Source: Defluviitaleaceae bacterium (GTDB taxonomy: Bacteria; Bacillota; Clostridia; Lachnospirales; WRAX01). From it: a stretch of DNA of 36,262 bases. The stretch is from assembly GCA_009780415.1 (NCBI GenBank), contig WRAC01000028.1, positions 1 through 36,262 of the forward strand. The letters are read 5' to 3'. Both the position numbers and the translations under genes were made by a program. The notes under the pieces are model-generated. The model was given only the letters and a program-made list of their open reading frames with translations. It searched no databases and was not told the DNA's origin. Below are positions 7,507-16,400 of the stretch, in pieces. Positions within the stretch are counted from its first letter, which is position 1. Each line of letters begins with the position of its first letter.

Positions 7507-9231
7507 ATGAGTAAAAGGAAAAAAGTGTACATACTAGCCATTTGCGCCGGATTTGCGCTGTTTGCTGTTTTGATGGCAACCGGATTGCTGGAGGACGGAA
7601 GCAAACCGGCATACATAAGTTACAGCGAATTTATGGGTATGGCGGAGGACGGCGCGGTCACAGGGGTTACCTTGAGGGACGGCGCGCGCTTTGAGTTTAC
7701 CGACGCGGAAGGCGCCGTTTGGGAAACCGACAATCCGCGCAACCCGCTTTTTAAGGAAGCGCTTCTGACCATGGGCATAGCGGTTGAGGAGGACAAAAGT
7801 TCGAGCGATTTGATGTCAACCGTCGTGACGCTTTTGTTTTTCGGATTTATATTCTTTTTCGCCATACGCATGATGAACAGAAACGGCGGAAACAAGGTTA
7901 TGGCGATGGATGTGAAGGACGCGGCGGAATCGGGCGGGACGGGAATCGGCTTCGACGATATCGCCGGGAACGAGGAAGCCAAGGACAGCGTTACCGACGT
8001 TGTGGATTACATAAAGGACCCCGGCAAATTCGCGCGGTACGGGGCGCGGATGCCGCGCGGCGTTATCTTTTACGGCCCGCCGGGTACGGGCAAAACCCTG
8101 ATGGCAAAGGCCGTTGCGGGTGAGGCGGGCGTTAAATTCTTCGCGGTCAGCGGTTCGGATTTTGTGCAGATGTATGTCGGCGTGGGCGCGTCGCGTGTGC
8201 GGGCGCTGTTTAAGAAGGCCCGCGAATCAGGGCGCGCGGTGATTTTTATTGACGAAATAGACGCACTGGCGAAAAAACGCGCCGCCGTACCGTCTGGCGG
8301 AACCGACGAGCGTGATCAGACGCTTAACGCGCTTCTGACCGAAATGTCCGGTTTCACGGCAAACGACGGTATTGTGGTAATAGCGGCGACAAACAGGCTG
8401 GATACTCTGGATGAAGCCCTCCTGCGCCCGGGGCGCTTTGACAGGCAGGTGGAGATTGGTTTGCCTGACCTGAACAGCCGCGAACGCATCCTCCGCTTAC
8501 ACAGCAAAAACAAGCCCCTTGCCGACACCATCGACATCCCCGGGCTGGCGAGGCAAACCGTATATTTCAGCGGCGCGATGCTTGAGAACCTGATGAACGA
8601 AGCCGCGATAACGGCGGCGCGCAAAGGGCAGGGGCAAATCTGCGGCGAGGATGTGGACGAGGCGTATTATTCAATCGTCGCGGGCAAGGCGAAGAAAGAC
8701 CGCAGCGCCATCCGCGAAAACGAACGCCGCGTTACGGCTTACCATGAGGCGGGACATGCCTTGGCGGCGAAAATCCGCTGCCCGGAAAACACGGTCGCCA
8801 AGGTTACTATCATCCCCAGCACCCGCGGCGCGGGCGGCTTTTGCCTGAACATCCCGCCGGACAAATTGTTTTTCACAAAGACGGAGCTTGAGTCCCAGGT
8901 CATCGTTAGCCTTGCGGGACGCGCGGCGGAGGAATTGGTCTGCGGCTTTGACAACATAACCACCGGAGCTTCCGGCGACTTGATCCAGGCTTCGAACCTG
9001 ACCCGTGACATAATCATAAAATACGGCATGAGCAAGTCCGCCGGCCTTGCCCCCGCAGACGAGGACGAGTGCCGGCGCGAGCAGGCCGGGTTGCTGGAAC
9101 AGCTTTACGATGAGGCGAAGAATTTACTGGGCGCAAACGAGGAAGCGTTGAAACGCGTGGCGAACGCGCTATTGTTAAAGGAGACGATAAGCGAGGGGGA
9201 ACTGGACGGGTTGGTCGCGGGGAGGTATTAG
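7507..9231 (+). CDS. ftsH: FtsH-type membrane AAA+ zinc protease, short form
   Basis: Membrane-anchored AAA+ protease that unfolds and degrades membrane and regulatory proteins. 574 residues from ATG 7507, chosen because AGGGGTG lies 9 bases upstream; a GTG at 7495 overlaps that site. Two membrane helices (about residues 4-22 and 105-123) flank an extracytoplasmic loop. Then Walker A GPPGTGKT (190-197), pore loop FVQMYVGVG, Walker B FIDEID, an SRH-type region with RPGRFDRQ, and the zinc site HEAGH (413-417). It is shorter than the common 610-650 residues because the C-terminal tail is reduced. The pore aromatic is Tyr where Phe is usual. It may be a second FtsH paralogue. Confidence 0.93.
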   Translation: MSKRKKVYILAICAGFALFAVLMATGLLEDGSKPAYISYSEFMGMAEDGAVTGVTLRDGARFEFTDAEGAVWETDNPRNPLFKEALLTMGIAVEEDKSSSDLMSTVVTLLFFGFIFFFAIRMMNRNGGNKVMAMDVKDAAESGGTGIGFDDIAGNEEAKDSVTDVVDYIKDPGKFARYGARMPRGVIFYGPPGTGKTLMAKAVAGEAGVKFFAVSGSDFVQMYVGVGASRVRALFKKARESGRAVIFIDEIDALAKKRAAVPSGGTDERDQTLNALLTEMSGFTANDGIVVIAATNRLDTLDEALLRPGRFDRQVEIGLPDLNSRERILRLHSKNKPLADTIDIPGLARQTVYFSGAMLENLMNEAAITAARKGQGQICGEDVDEAYYSIVAGKAKKDRSAIRENERRVTAYHEAGHALAAKIRCPENTVAKVTIIPSTRGAGGFCLNIPPDKLFFTKTELESQVIVSLAGRAAEELVCGFDNITTGASGDLIQASNLTRDIIIKYGMSKSAGLAPADEDECRREQAGLLEQLYDEAKNLLGANEEALKRVANALLLKETISEGELDGLVAGRY

Positions 9232-9251
9232 CAATAACCTCCCCGTTTTTT
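9218..9251 (+). terminator. Intrinsic terminator of ftsH
   Basis: Perfect inverted repeat CGGGGAGGT (9218-9226) and ACCTCCCCG (9237-9245), loop of 10, followed by six T. The left arm is made of the last ftsH codons and the stop lies in the loop. The RHH gene ends just beyond it on the other strand. Confidence 0.9.
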
Positions 9252-9255
9252 AATG

Positions 9256-9429
9256 TTATTTATACGGGTCAACTTCTACTTCGCCATTTTTATTTTCATA
9301 ATCGGTCATACATTTTTGGAGAAAATATTCAAATTGGTTATTTATAGAACGAAATTCGATTTTTGCCAATGCTTTTATCTTTTCGTATAAATTTTCATCA
9401 ATTCTTATTGTGTATTGGACTTTACTCAT
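9256..9429 (-). CDS. Arc-type ribbon-helix-helix DNA-binding protein
   Basis: A 57-residue protein with an Arc/MetJ ribbon-helix-helix layout: beta strand VQYTIRIDENLY, helix EKIKALAKIEF, then the turn RSINNQFEYFLQKCM. Such proteins bind DNA as dimers, often repressing their own operon or acting as antitoxins. Start ATG 9429 is chosen because GGAG sits about 8 bases upstream; a longer frame to 9495 exists but has no support. Much more AT-rich than the flanking genes and divergent from the XRE gene. No toxin-like partner is seen, so a toxin-antitoxin role is not supported. Confidence 0.75.
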   Translation of the reverse strand: MSKVQYTIRIDENLYEKIKALAKIEFRSINNQFEYFLQKCMTDYENKNGEVEVDPYK

Positions 9430-9511
9430 ATAATCAGCTCCTATTCTTATTATATTTAAAATAAATATAAAATAACTATACATATATAAATCCAAAAAAG
9501 ATGAAAAAGAC

Positions 9512-9540
9512 TTGAAATATGTTTTTATTTGTTGTATGCT
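9512..9540 (+). promoter_or_regulatory. Promoter for XRE regulator
   Basis: TTGAAA (9512-9517), 17 bases, TATGCT (9535-9540) with an upstream TG. It lies in the AT-rich divergent region 9430-9562 between the RHH and XRE genes; either regulator could act there. Confidence 0.55.
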
Positions 9541-9562
9541 AAAATAAAAAGAGGTTAATCAC

Positions 9563-9802
9563 ATGGACAACAAAATTGGAACAAGGGTACGCGAATTGAG
9601 AATATCCCAAAATCTTACAATGCTTGAACTCAGCAAGCTAATTGATGTTTCCTACAGCTTTATGGGGCTTATTGAACGCAACCAACGAACCCCCGGCATT
9701 AAAAACATAGCCAAGCTTTGCGGAATTCTTAATGTTTCTTATGATTATTTGATAATTGGAAAGGAGACGAATTTTATAGTTGACAACCGGGATGCGTTAT
9801 AA
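9563..9802 (+). CDS. XRE-family transcriptional regulator
   Basis: A 79-residue single-domain Cro/CI-type helix-turn-helix protein. RVRELRISQNLTMLELSKLI, then VSYSFMGLIERNQR as recognition helix, then GIKNIAKLCGILNVSYDYLI, is the classic HTH_3 arrangement. AGAGG lies 8 bases before the ATG. It has no effector domain, so it probably acts as a small repressor. Composition is AT-rich compared with the neighbours, like the divergent RHH gene, which suggests both came in together. Its last codons contain the promoter of the downstream yceD-rpmF-plsX operon. Confidence 0.88.
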   Translation: MDNKIGTRVRELRISQNLTMLELSKLIDVSYSFMGLIERNQRTPGIKNIAKLCGILNVSYDYLIIGKETNFIVDNRDAL

Positions 9803-9808
9803 TATAAT
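9780..9808 (+). promoter_or_regulatory. Consensus promoter for yceD-rpmF-plsX-acpP-rnc
   Basis: TTGACA (9780-9785), 17 bases, TATAAT (9803-9808): exact sigma-A consensus. It overlaps the 3' end of the XRE gene, and the predicted transcript starts about 20 bases before the yceD start. Confidence 0.8.
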
Positions 9809-9835
9809 CAATTATTGCTGATCGGAGTGAAGTAA

Positions 9836-10297
9836 GTGGAGCTGACGGTTGATGTCTCGCAGACTGTGCCGGGGGAAACGGTTTCCGTTAATGTAAAAGG
9901 CCCGGTCCGGCTGCCGGACGGTTTCAGCCACGGCAAAAAAGCGGCTGCGGCGGACGTAAGCTTTACGGGTTCGCTGTGCCGTGAAAGCGGTGTGTTCCAG
10001 ACAGGCAGATTTATTATTGAGGGGAGCCTTACGGCTGAGATACCGGCGGTATGCGCCCTTTGCCTGAAGGATATACGCTGGACGGTGGATTGCGGTATCC
10101 GCGAATTTTATTCGCGTGAGCCGGGCGACATTGACGAATGGCCCGCGGCGGATAATATTTTGGATTTGACGCAGGCGTTTGCCGCGAATATCCTGACCGC
10201 GCTGCCGATGAAACTGGTTTGCTCCGAAGGCTGTAAAGGTCTTTGCCCCGCTTGCGGAAAAGACAGAAACAACGATAATTGTTCATGTAATGAGTAA
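9836..10297 (+). CDS. yceD: YceD family (DUF177) protein
   Basis: A 153-residue YceD/DUF177 protein, almost always encoded directly before rpmF as here; family members are linked to 23S rRNA or ribosome maturation. Metal-binding cysteines are visible: CALCLKD in the middle and a C-terminal cluster CSEGCKGLCPACGKD plus a final CSC. Translation starts at GTG 9836 with GGAG about 8 bases upstream. It is the first gene of the ribosome-lipid operon, with 14 bases to rpmF. Molecular function beyond the family link is not known from sequence. Confidence 0.9.
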   Translation: MELTVDVSQTVPGETVSVNVKGPVRLPDGFSHGKKAAAADVSFTGSLCRESGVFQTGRFIIEGSLTAEIPAVCALCLKDIRWTVDCGIREFYSREPGDIDEWPAADNILDLTQAFAANILTALPMKLVCSEGCKGLCPACGKDRNNDNCSCNE

Positions 10298-10311
10298 CGG
10301 AGGTTTTAGGA

Positions 10312-10497
10312 ATGGGAGCTATATGCCCAAAAGGTAAACATTCGGCGTCAAGGCGCGACAAACGCCGCGCCCAGAGCTTTAGGATACCTAAAGTAACGCT
10401 TTCCAAATGCCCCAAGTGCGCGGCGCTGATGAAGCCGCACAGAGCGTGCAAGGCCTGCGGCGCTTACAATAACCGCGAAGTGCTGAACGTCGGTTAA
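10312..10497 (+). CDS. rpmF: 50S ribosomal protein L32
   Basis: A 61-residue L32 protein. It has the basic N-terminal stretch SASRRDKRRAQ, then a zinc-ribbon pair CPKC and CKACG around PHRA, the zinc-binding (C+) form. The N-terminus MGAICPKGK is a few residues longer than the common M-A-V-P-K form and adds an extra Cys. A GGAGG Shine-Dalgarno precedes the ATG. Position between yceD and plsX is the conserved bacterial order. Confidence 0.96.
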   Translation: MGAICPKGKHSASRRDKRRAQSFRIPKVTLSKCPKCAALMKPHRACKACGAYNNREVLNVG

Positions 10498-10501
10498 TAG
10501 C

Positions 10502-11551
10502 TTGCGTATGGCGGGGATCAACATAGCCGTGGACGCGATGGGCGGGGACAATGCCCCCGCCGCCGCCGTAAGCGGCTGTATCGCCGCGCTGGATGGGCGT
10601 GAGGGCTTTACCATAACCGTTGTGGGGCGAGAATACTCGATCCACAACGAGCTGCAGCGTTTAAAGCCCAGGGTAGATCATTTAAAGTCCGGCAGGCTTG
10701 TGATCCGCCATGCCGCCGAAGTCATAGCGACTGGCGACGCGCCTGTTTCAGCGATAAAAGAGAAAAAGAACTCGTCAATGGTCGTGTGCCTTCGCATGGT
10801 AAAGGAAGGCGTGGCACAGGCCGCCGTTTCCGCCGGTAATACCGGCGCGTTGTTAACGGGCGGCCTGCTTATAGTTGGGCGGGTAAAGGGTATCCTGCGC
10901 CCGGCTTTAGGCGTGCTTATGCCCGCGAACGGCGGCTTCGGCTATACCCTGCTGATTGACGCCGGGGCGAATATGGATTCAAGGCCGGCGTACCTTGCGC
11001 AATTCGCGCGTATGGGGTCGGTTTATGTGGAAAGCTTGTTTGACATCCCCTATCCGCGCGTCGGGTTGATTAACGTCGGGGTGGAAGCGGAGAAGGGAAA
11101 CGCCCTGGTAAAGGAGGCGTTCGGGCTTTTGCACGCTTCCGGCCTTAACTTTATCGGCAACATGGAATCGCGCGAGCTGTCGCACAGCGGCGCGGATGTT
11201 GCCGTTTGCGACGGGTTTGTGGGCAATTTGCTGCTCAAACACACAGAGGGTATGGCAAAGGCCATGTTTTCCATAATTAGGAAAGAATTAAAAACCAATG
11301 TCATCACCAAAGCCGGCGCGCTTCTTTCCAAAAAAGCATTTACCAATATCAAAACGGTTTATGACCCGAGCGAGGTAGGCGGCGCGCCGTTTTTGGGGCT
11401 TACGGGCTTGATAATAAAAGCCCACGGGAATGCCGGGAAGCGGGCGTTTATGAACGCGGTGCTGAGAGCCGTGACCTATAACGCAAACGGCGCGCAGGAA
11501 AAGCTTATCAATTATTTTGCCAATCATGAGGGCGAACATGATGGAACTTGA
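10502..11551 (+). CDS. plsX: Phosphate acyltransferase PlsX
   Basis: Makes acyl-phosphate from acyl-ACP and phosphate, the first step of phosphatidic acid synthesis in most Gram-positives; peripheral membrane enzyme. 349 residues, normal length. Motifs: VDAMGGDNAP at the start, SAGNTGALLTGG, and CDGFVGNLLLKHTEG. The start is either TTG 10502 or ATG 10508; neither has a clear Shine-Dalgarno, consistent with coupling to rpmF, which ends 4 bases earlier. Its 3' end overlaps acpP, the source of its acyl donor. Confidence 0.96.
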   Translation: MRMAGINIAVDAMGGDNAPAAAVSGCIAALDGREGFTITVVGREYSIHNELQRLKPRVDHLKSGRLVIRHAAEVIATGDAPVSAIKEKKNSSMVVCLRMVKEGVAQAAVSAGNTGALLTGGLLIVGRVKGILRPALGVLMPANGGFGYTLLIDAGANMDSRPAYLAQFARMGSVYVESLFDIPYPRVGLINVGVEAEKGNALVKEAFGLLHASGLNFIGNMESRELSHSGADVAVCDGFVGNLLLKHTEGMAKAMFSIIRKELKTNVITKAGALLSKKAFTNIKTVYDPSEVGGAPFLGLTGLIIKAHGNAGKRAFMNAVLRAVTYNANGAQEKLINYFANHEGEHDGT

Positions 11552-11768
11552 AAAAATAAAGGAAATCGTTTCCGGGCTTATGTCGCGGGATGTATCCGAG
11601 GTAACTGAGCATACGCGTTTTTTTAAGGATTTGGGTATGGATTCGCTGGATGTGTTTCAATTGGTGGTTGAGGTTGAGGCGTATTTTGGCATCGATATCG
11701 CCGAGGGTGCCATAGAGCGGCTGGCAACGGTCGGGGATGCGGCGGAGCTTGTAAAGTCGCTGGCATAG
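11538..11768 (+). CDS. acpP: Acyl carrier protein
   Basis: Carries fatty acyl chains on 4'-phosphopantetheine. About 76 residues, acidic, with the attachment motif GMDSLD (Ser36 from ATG 11538). Helix II follows as VFQLVVEVEAYFGIDI. A second ATG directly after the first (11541) is an equally good start; GAGGG inside the plsX end serves either. The gene overlaps plsX by 14 bases in another frame, so translation is probably coupled. It is followed by rnc after 27 bases. Confidence 0.95.
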   Translation: MMELEKIKEIVSGLMSRDVSEVTEHTRFFKDLGMDSLDVFQLVVEVEAYFGIDIAEGAIERLATVGDAAELVKSLA

Positions 11769-11795
11769 TCTGTAAGGGAAAGATGGAAACGAACA

Positions 11796-12506
11796 GTGAA
11801 TGAAAACGACAGAAACTGGGAAAAAGACGCGCTTGGGTATATGTTTAACGATGCGGAACTGCTGACTAACGCGCTTACCCATTCGTCATATATAAACGAG
11901 GGCACGGGCGGCAAGAAAGACCCCCCCGCCGGCTGCAACAATGAGCGGCTGGAGTTTCTGGGCGACGCGGTGCTGGAGCTTGTTATGTCCGAGCATATCT
12001 TCCTAACTTATCCAGAGCTTACCGAGGGTGAGATGACAAAACTGCGCGCCAGTATCGTCTGTGAGCCGACACTGTCAAAGGCGGCAAGGGCTTTAAACAT
12101 GGGGCGCGCAATGCGCATGGGGCGCGGCGAGGAGCAGACCGGCGGCAGGGAGAGGGGCTCTATCCTGGCGGATTGCTTTGAGGCCGTTGCCGGGGCTGTC
12201 TTTTTGGACGGCGGATTTAAAAATGCGCGGGTATTTATAATCCAAAGCCTGAATGAACTGATTAAAGAGCGGCGCGAGAATTTTATGACGTCTGATTACA
12301 AAACTCATTTGCAGGAGCTGGTTCAACGCGACAGCAAGGAACCGCTTGAATACACCGTAATTGCCGAGGAGGGGCCGGCGCATGACCGGACTTTTGTGGT
12401 GGAGCTGGTTCACGCGGGAAGAAAGCTCTCAACCGGGCGCGGCAAGAGCAAGAAAGAAGCCGAGCAGAATTGCGCGAAGCAGGCTATTCCGTTTTTCCAT
12501 AATTAA
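11796..12506 (+). CDS. rnc: Ribonuclease III
   Basis: Cleaves double-stranded RNA in rRNA processing and mRNA turnover. 236 residues: an N-terminal endonuclease domain with signature NERLEFLGDAVLELV, the second acidic site DCFEAVAGAVFLDGG, and a C-terminal dsRNA-binding domain (about residues 165-233) ending GKSKKEAEQNCAKQAI. Starts at GTG 11796; no other in-frame start fits. It closes the yceD-rpmF-plsX-acpP-rnc operon. Its stop overlaps the convergent PAP2 stop by 4 bases, leaving no room for a separate terminator. Confidence 0.96.
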   Translation: MNENDRNWEKDALGYMFNDAELLTNALTHSSYINEGTGGKKDPPAGCNNERLEFLGDAVLELVMSEHIFLTYPELTEGEMTKLRASIVCEPTLSKAARALNMGRAMRMGRGEEQTGGRERGSILADCFEAVAGAVFLDGGFKNARVFIIQSLNELIKERRENFMTSDYKTHLQELVQRDSKEPLEYTVIAEEGPAHDRTFVVELVHAGRKLSTGRGKSKKEAEQNCAKQAIPFFHN

Positions 12507-13021
12507 GCAAATATAAAGGGGATAAAGCTATAACCAAGTATGGCGAATGCCGCGCTAAGGGCGAAGCCCGCTATAACATCGCTGGGGTAGTGCGCCCCGG
12601 ACGTAATGCGGCTGAGTCCGGTCAGAACAGCCAGAAAAAACGCCGCTGTGCCCAAAAACGTATTTATCATCAGGAAAGAGAAAGCGATTATGGATGCCGA
12701 CGCGCTGTGGTTGGAAGGGAAAGAGTCACCGGTTTTACCGGTTTTTTTATTTTCCGGCGGCTTGACAAGGGGCAGAACCTGAAACGGGCGATTGCGTTTT
12801 ACGAGCCTTCTGATCACCCAATTTGCGGCAAGCACGCAGGCCGGTACACACACATACGAAACCAGCGCGGGGGTATCGGTGAAGATAAGGTACAACGCGC
12901 CGGAATAGTAGATTAAAAAAAAGGCGGCTGTGGAGCATTTGTATATAAAACCCATAATACCGCCGAACCGCTTATTTCTTGCCGCGTATCCATAAAATGC
13001 CATAAATATACGTTTATCCAT
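12503..13021 (-). CDS. PAP2-family membrane phosphatase
   Basis: A 172-residue membrane protein with five or six hydrophobic helices and the acid-phosphatase (PAP2) motifs KRNRPFQ (motif 1), PSNHSASA (motif 2, with catalytic His) and SRITSGAHYPSDVIAG (motif 3, with nucleophile His and Asp). Family members dephosphorylate lipid phosphates such as undecaprenyl pyrophosphate or phosphatidylglycerol phosphate; the substrate here is unknown. It starts 9 bases after the Hpt stop and is probably co-transcribed with it. It overlaps rnc tail to tail by 4 bases. Confidence 0.9.
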   Translation of the reverse strand: MDKRIFMAFYGYAARNKRFGGIMGFIYKCSTAAFFLIYYSGALYLIFTDTPALVSYVCVPACVLAANWVIRRLVKRNRPFQVLPLVKPPENKKTGKTGDSFPSNHSASASIIAFSFLMINTFLGTAAFFLAVLTGLSRITSGAHYPSDVIAGFALSAAFAILGYSFIPFIFA

Positions 13022-13030
13022 ATCAAACCC

Positions 13031-13402
13031 TTATTTCAATGTATCAATAATGCCGGCCGCCTCGTTTACCGTCTCCCGGATCATGCGGATGGCGTCCTCA
13101 GCCGCTACCCTGCCGAACACACCCGTGTCGTTTTCATCCCTGGCCTTCTTAAACATAATTTCTAGCGCCTCGGCGTATTTTTTCAATCTGGTTAACGAAA
13201 GGTTTGCCGCAACACCCTTTATCGTGTGCAGCGTCATAACGGCTGCCTCAATATCCCCGCTTTCAAAGGCTTTTAACAATTCATCATCCCTGGGGTTAGT
13301 CATGAAAGTGCCAAGCAGCCTTGCGAACAACGGTTTTCTGTTGCCAACACGGGCAAGCCCCTCATCTAACGAAATTATCGGAAATTGGTTGAAATCGTCC
13401 AT
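13031..13402 (-). CDS. Stand-alone Hpt (histidine phosphotransfer) domain protein
   Basis: A 123-residue four-helix Hpt protein. The phosphorylatable histidine is H59 in the motif LHTIKGVAANL, followed by the family's LTRLKKYAEALE helix. Such proteins relay phosphoryl groups between response regulators in multistep phosphorelays. No sensor kinase or receiver is present in the window, so the partner must be encoded elsewhere. Strong GGAGG Shine-Dalgarno 8 bases before the ATG. It forms a likely two-gene unit with the PAP2 phosphatase; the two functions have no obvious link. Confidence 0.9.
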   Translation of the reverse strand: MDDFNQFPIISLDEGLARVGNRKPLFARLLGTFMTNPRDDELLKAFESGDIEAAVMTLHTIKGVAANLSLTRLKKYAEALEIMFKKARDENDTGVFGRVAAEDAIRMIRETVNEAAGIIDTLK

Positions 13403-13488
13403 TTTCGGGCCTCCTTTGTTGATTTACATCTTTAAGTATATTATCGGCAAAAATCCAAAATCTAATTAACGCAAGTCCATTGGACTAG

Positions 13489-16400
13489 TTACCTTAACAC
13501 AACCGCCTTAGTTCCCAGCACCTTCTTCAACCCGGCAATCAAATTTTCATCCCCCGCGTTCACCCAATAATTCTCCGAAACGCGCATACGCTGTCCTGTC
13601 CTTTCATCATAAACGACCACAGGCACGCCGCCCCTGTACCTGGACAGAATCTCCATAACATCGTTATATGGAGCGGTGGTTTCCTTCCCGAATTTAATCC
13701 ATAGCTCACTTTGCCTTAGCTCGCCCTCATCTCTCTCAAGCAGCTTGATATCGTTGCACACAAGCTTCGCCGCCTCGCCTTCCCGGACGCCGGCCCTGCC
13801 AAAGGCCACAACCGCCGCGCCTGCCGTAAGCGCATGCTCATGCTGGCTGTACAGGTTAGGAAAGATTATCAGCTCCATCTCCCCGTACAAATCCTCAATT
13901 ATAACAAAAGCCATAGCTTCATTCTTTTTTGTATACTTAACAACCTTGCGCGAGATTATGCCGCCCACAGCCGCCTTTGCGCCGTCTTTAACAAGCACGT
14001 CCCCGCCGTCCGCACCGTCTTCCTCCTGTACGGTAAAATCCAGGCTTGTGGCATTTATATATTTCTTAAAGAAACCCTCATACTCAAACGCGGGATGTCC
14101 GCTTACATAAATCCCCAGTACTTCCTTCTCACCCTGTAAAACCATACGCAGCGGATATTCGGGGATGCCGGGCAGCTCATCGGCATACATATCTGCCTCA
14201 TCCTCAGGCATAACGTCGAAAAGGCTCATTTGCCCCGCCATTATGGCCTTGCGCTGGTGTCCCAGCCCGTTCATTATCATCTCGTAAACAAACAGGTACT
14301 GGCTGCGCAATCCGCCCAACGCGTCAAAGGCCCCGGCCTTGATCAAACTCTCGACGGCGCGTTTGTTAATATCCCCGGTGTCCATGCGCGAAACGAATTC
14401 CGTCAGGCTTCTAAAAGGCCCGCGCTTGGCGCGTTCGGCAACGATAGCCGTCACGGTCGGCCTGCCTACGTTCTTTATGGCGTTCAGGCCGAATAAAATC
14501 CCGTCACCGTCAGCCGTAAAATGCCCGAAACCGTTGTTTATATCCGGCGGGCGCACGGTAAGCCCCATTTTTTTACATTCCCCCACATACTCCGCTACCT
14601 TGCTTGTCCAATCCATCACGGAGGTCAGCAGCGCCGCCATATATTCAAGGGGATAGTAATACTTCAGCCACGCCGTTTGATATACCAAGAAAGCGTAAGC
14701 CGCCGCGTGGCCTTTGGGAAAGCCGTAACTGGCGAAGTCTTCCATTTCATTCCAAATGCGCTCCGCCGATTCTTTGGGTATGCCGTTTCGGATGCAGCCG
14801 GGTACATCGTCGCCAAATCCATAAATGAAATTATCTTTCTCCTTTGCCATAACGTCGGCTTTTTTCTTGCTCATTGCGCGGCGTATCAAATCGCCCCGGG
14901 CATAGGAATACCCCGCCAAGCCGCGCACGATTTGAATTACGTCCTCCTGATACACTATGCAGCCGTATGTCTCTTTTAAAATCGGTTCAAGGGCGGGGTG
15001 GGTGTAGCGGACTTCCGCCCCAGAATTCTTACTCCGGCAATATTTTGGTATAATGTCCATCGGCCCCGGACGGTACAACGCTATCCCGGCCATTATATCG
15101 TCAATACTCCCCGGCTTCAATTCCTTCATGAAACTTTTCATTCCCGTGCTTTCAAGCTGGAATACGCCCTCGGTTTTTGCCTGGGATATCGTCTCATAGA
15201 CCTTTTGGTCGGTATAATCCAAATTTTCGAGCTCAATTCTTATTCCATGGCGGCGCTCTACCTCGAGTATGGTTTTTTGGATCACGGTAAGGTTCCTAAG
15301 CCCAAGGAAATCGAATTTCAACAGCCCTAATTCCTCTAATGTGTTCATGGGGTATTGGGTTGTTATAAGCCCGTCGTTCTGATGCAGGGGGATGTATTCG
15401 TCTATGGGTTTATCGCATATCAGCACGCCGGCGGCGTGGGTTGAGGCGTGGCGCGGCAAGCCTTCAAGCTTTCGCGCCATTTCAATCAAATACCGGATGG
15501 GCTGCTCATCTCCGACCATCTTCAACAAATCCGGGTTCATTTCAAGCGCCCGGTCAATGGTCATGCCGACGGAAAACGGAACCATCTTCGCGATAACGTC
15601 CACATCGCCGTACAGCATCCCCAAAGCGCGTCCCACATCGCGGATTACGGCCCGCGCCGCCATCGTCCCGAAGGTGATTATCTGTGCCGTATGATCCGCG
15701 CCGTAAGTGCGTGTCACATAGTCGATGACCTCACCGCGCCGTTCGTAGCAGAAGTCCATGTCAATGTCCGGCATGCTTATGCGCTCGGGGTTCAGGAAAC
15801 GCTCGAACATTATGCCGAAACGGATAGGGTCAACGCCCGTTATCTTCAGCGCGTAGGTTACGATGCTGCCGCCGGAGGAACCGCGCCCCGGCCCCACATT
15901 TATGCCGTTTTCGCGGGCATGGCGTATTACGTCCCAGACAACGAGGAAATAATCAGCGTACCCCATCGTGTTGATTATACCAAGCTCGTAATCCAGCCTG
16001 TCCGTTATCTCCTGTGTGATTTCGGAATAGCGTGTTTTCAAGCCTTCCTCACACAGTTCGCGTAAATACCCATGCGGTGTCTTATCTGGCGGAAGGTTGT
16101 ACTTGGGCAGCTTGTACTCGTGGAAGCGTATCTCAACATTGCAGCGCTCCGCGATTTTTACGGTGTTTTCCAGAGCTTCCGGCACATGGGCAAATAGCTT
16201 TTCCATCTCTTCCGGGGATTTTAAATAAAACTGATCCCCAAAATACGACATGCGGTCGGGGTCGTTTACGGTTTTGCCGGTTTGGATGCATAATAAAATT
16301 TCGTGTGCCGCCGCGTCGTCCGCCCCGATGTAATGCACGTCGTTTGAGCATACAAGCGGTATGCCCGTTTCGCGCGCAATACGCAAAAGTCCGTTGTTTA

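Noticed and set aside
9256-9802. Toxin-antitoxin module
   Set aside because: Both genes look like DNA-binding regulators in divergent orientation; no toxin fold is visible.
13474-13486. Palindrome AGTCCA-T-TGGACT downstream of dnaE/upstream side of Hpt
   Set aside because: Too short and without T-run or nearby promoter to support a terminator or operator; single occurrence.
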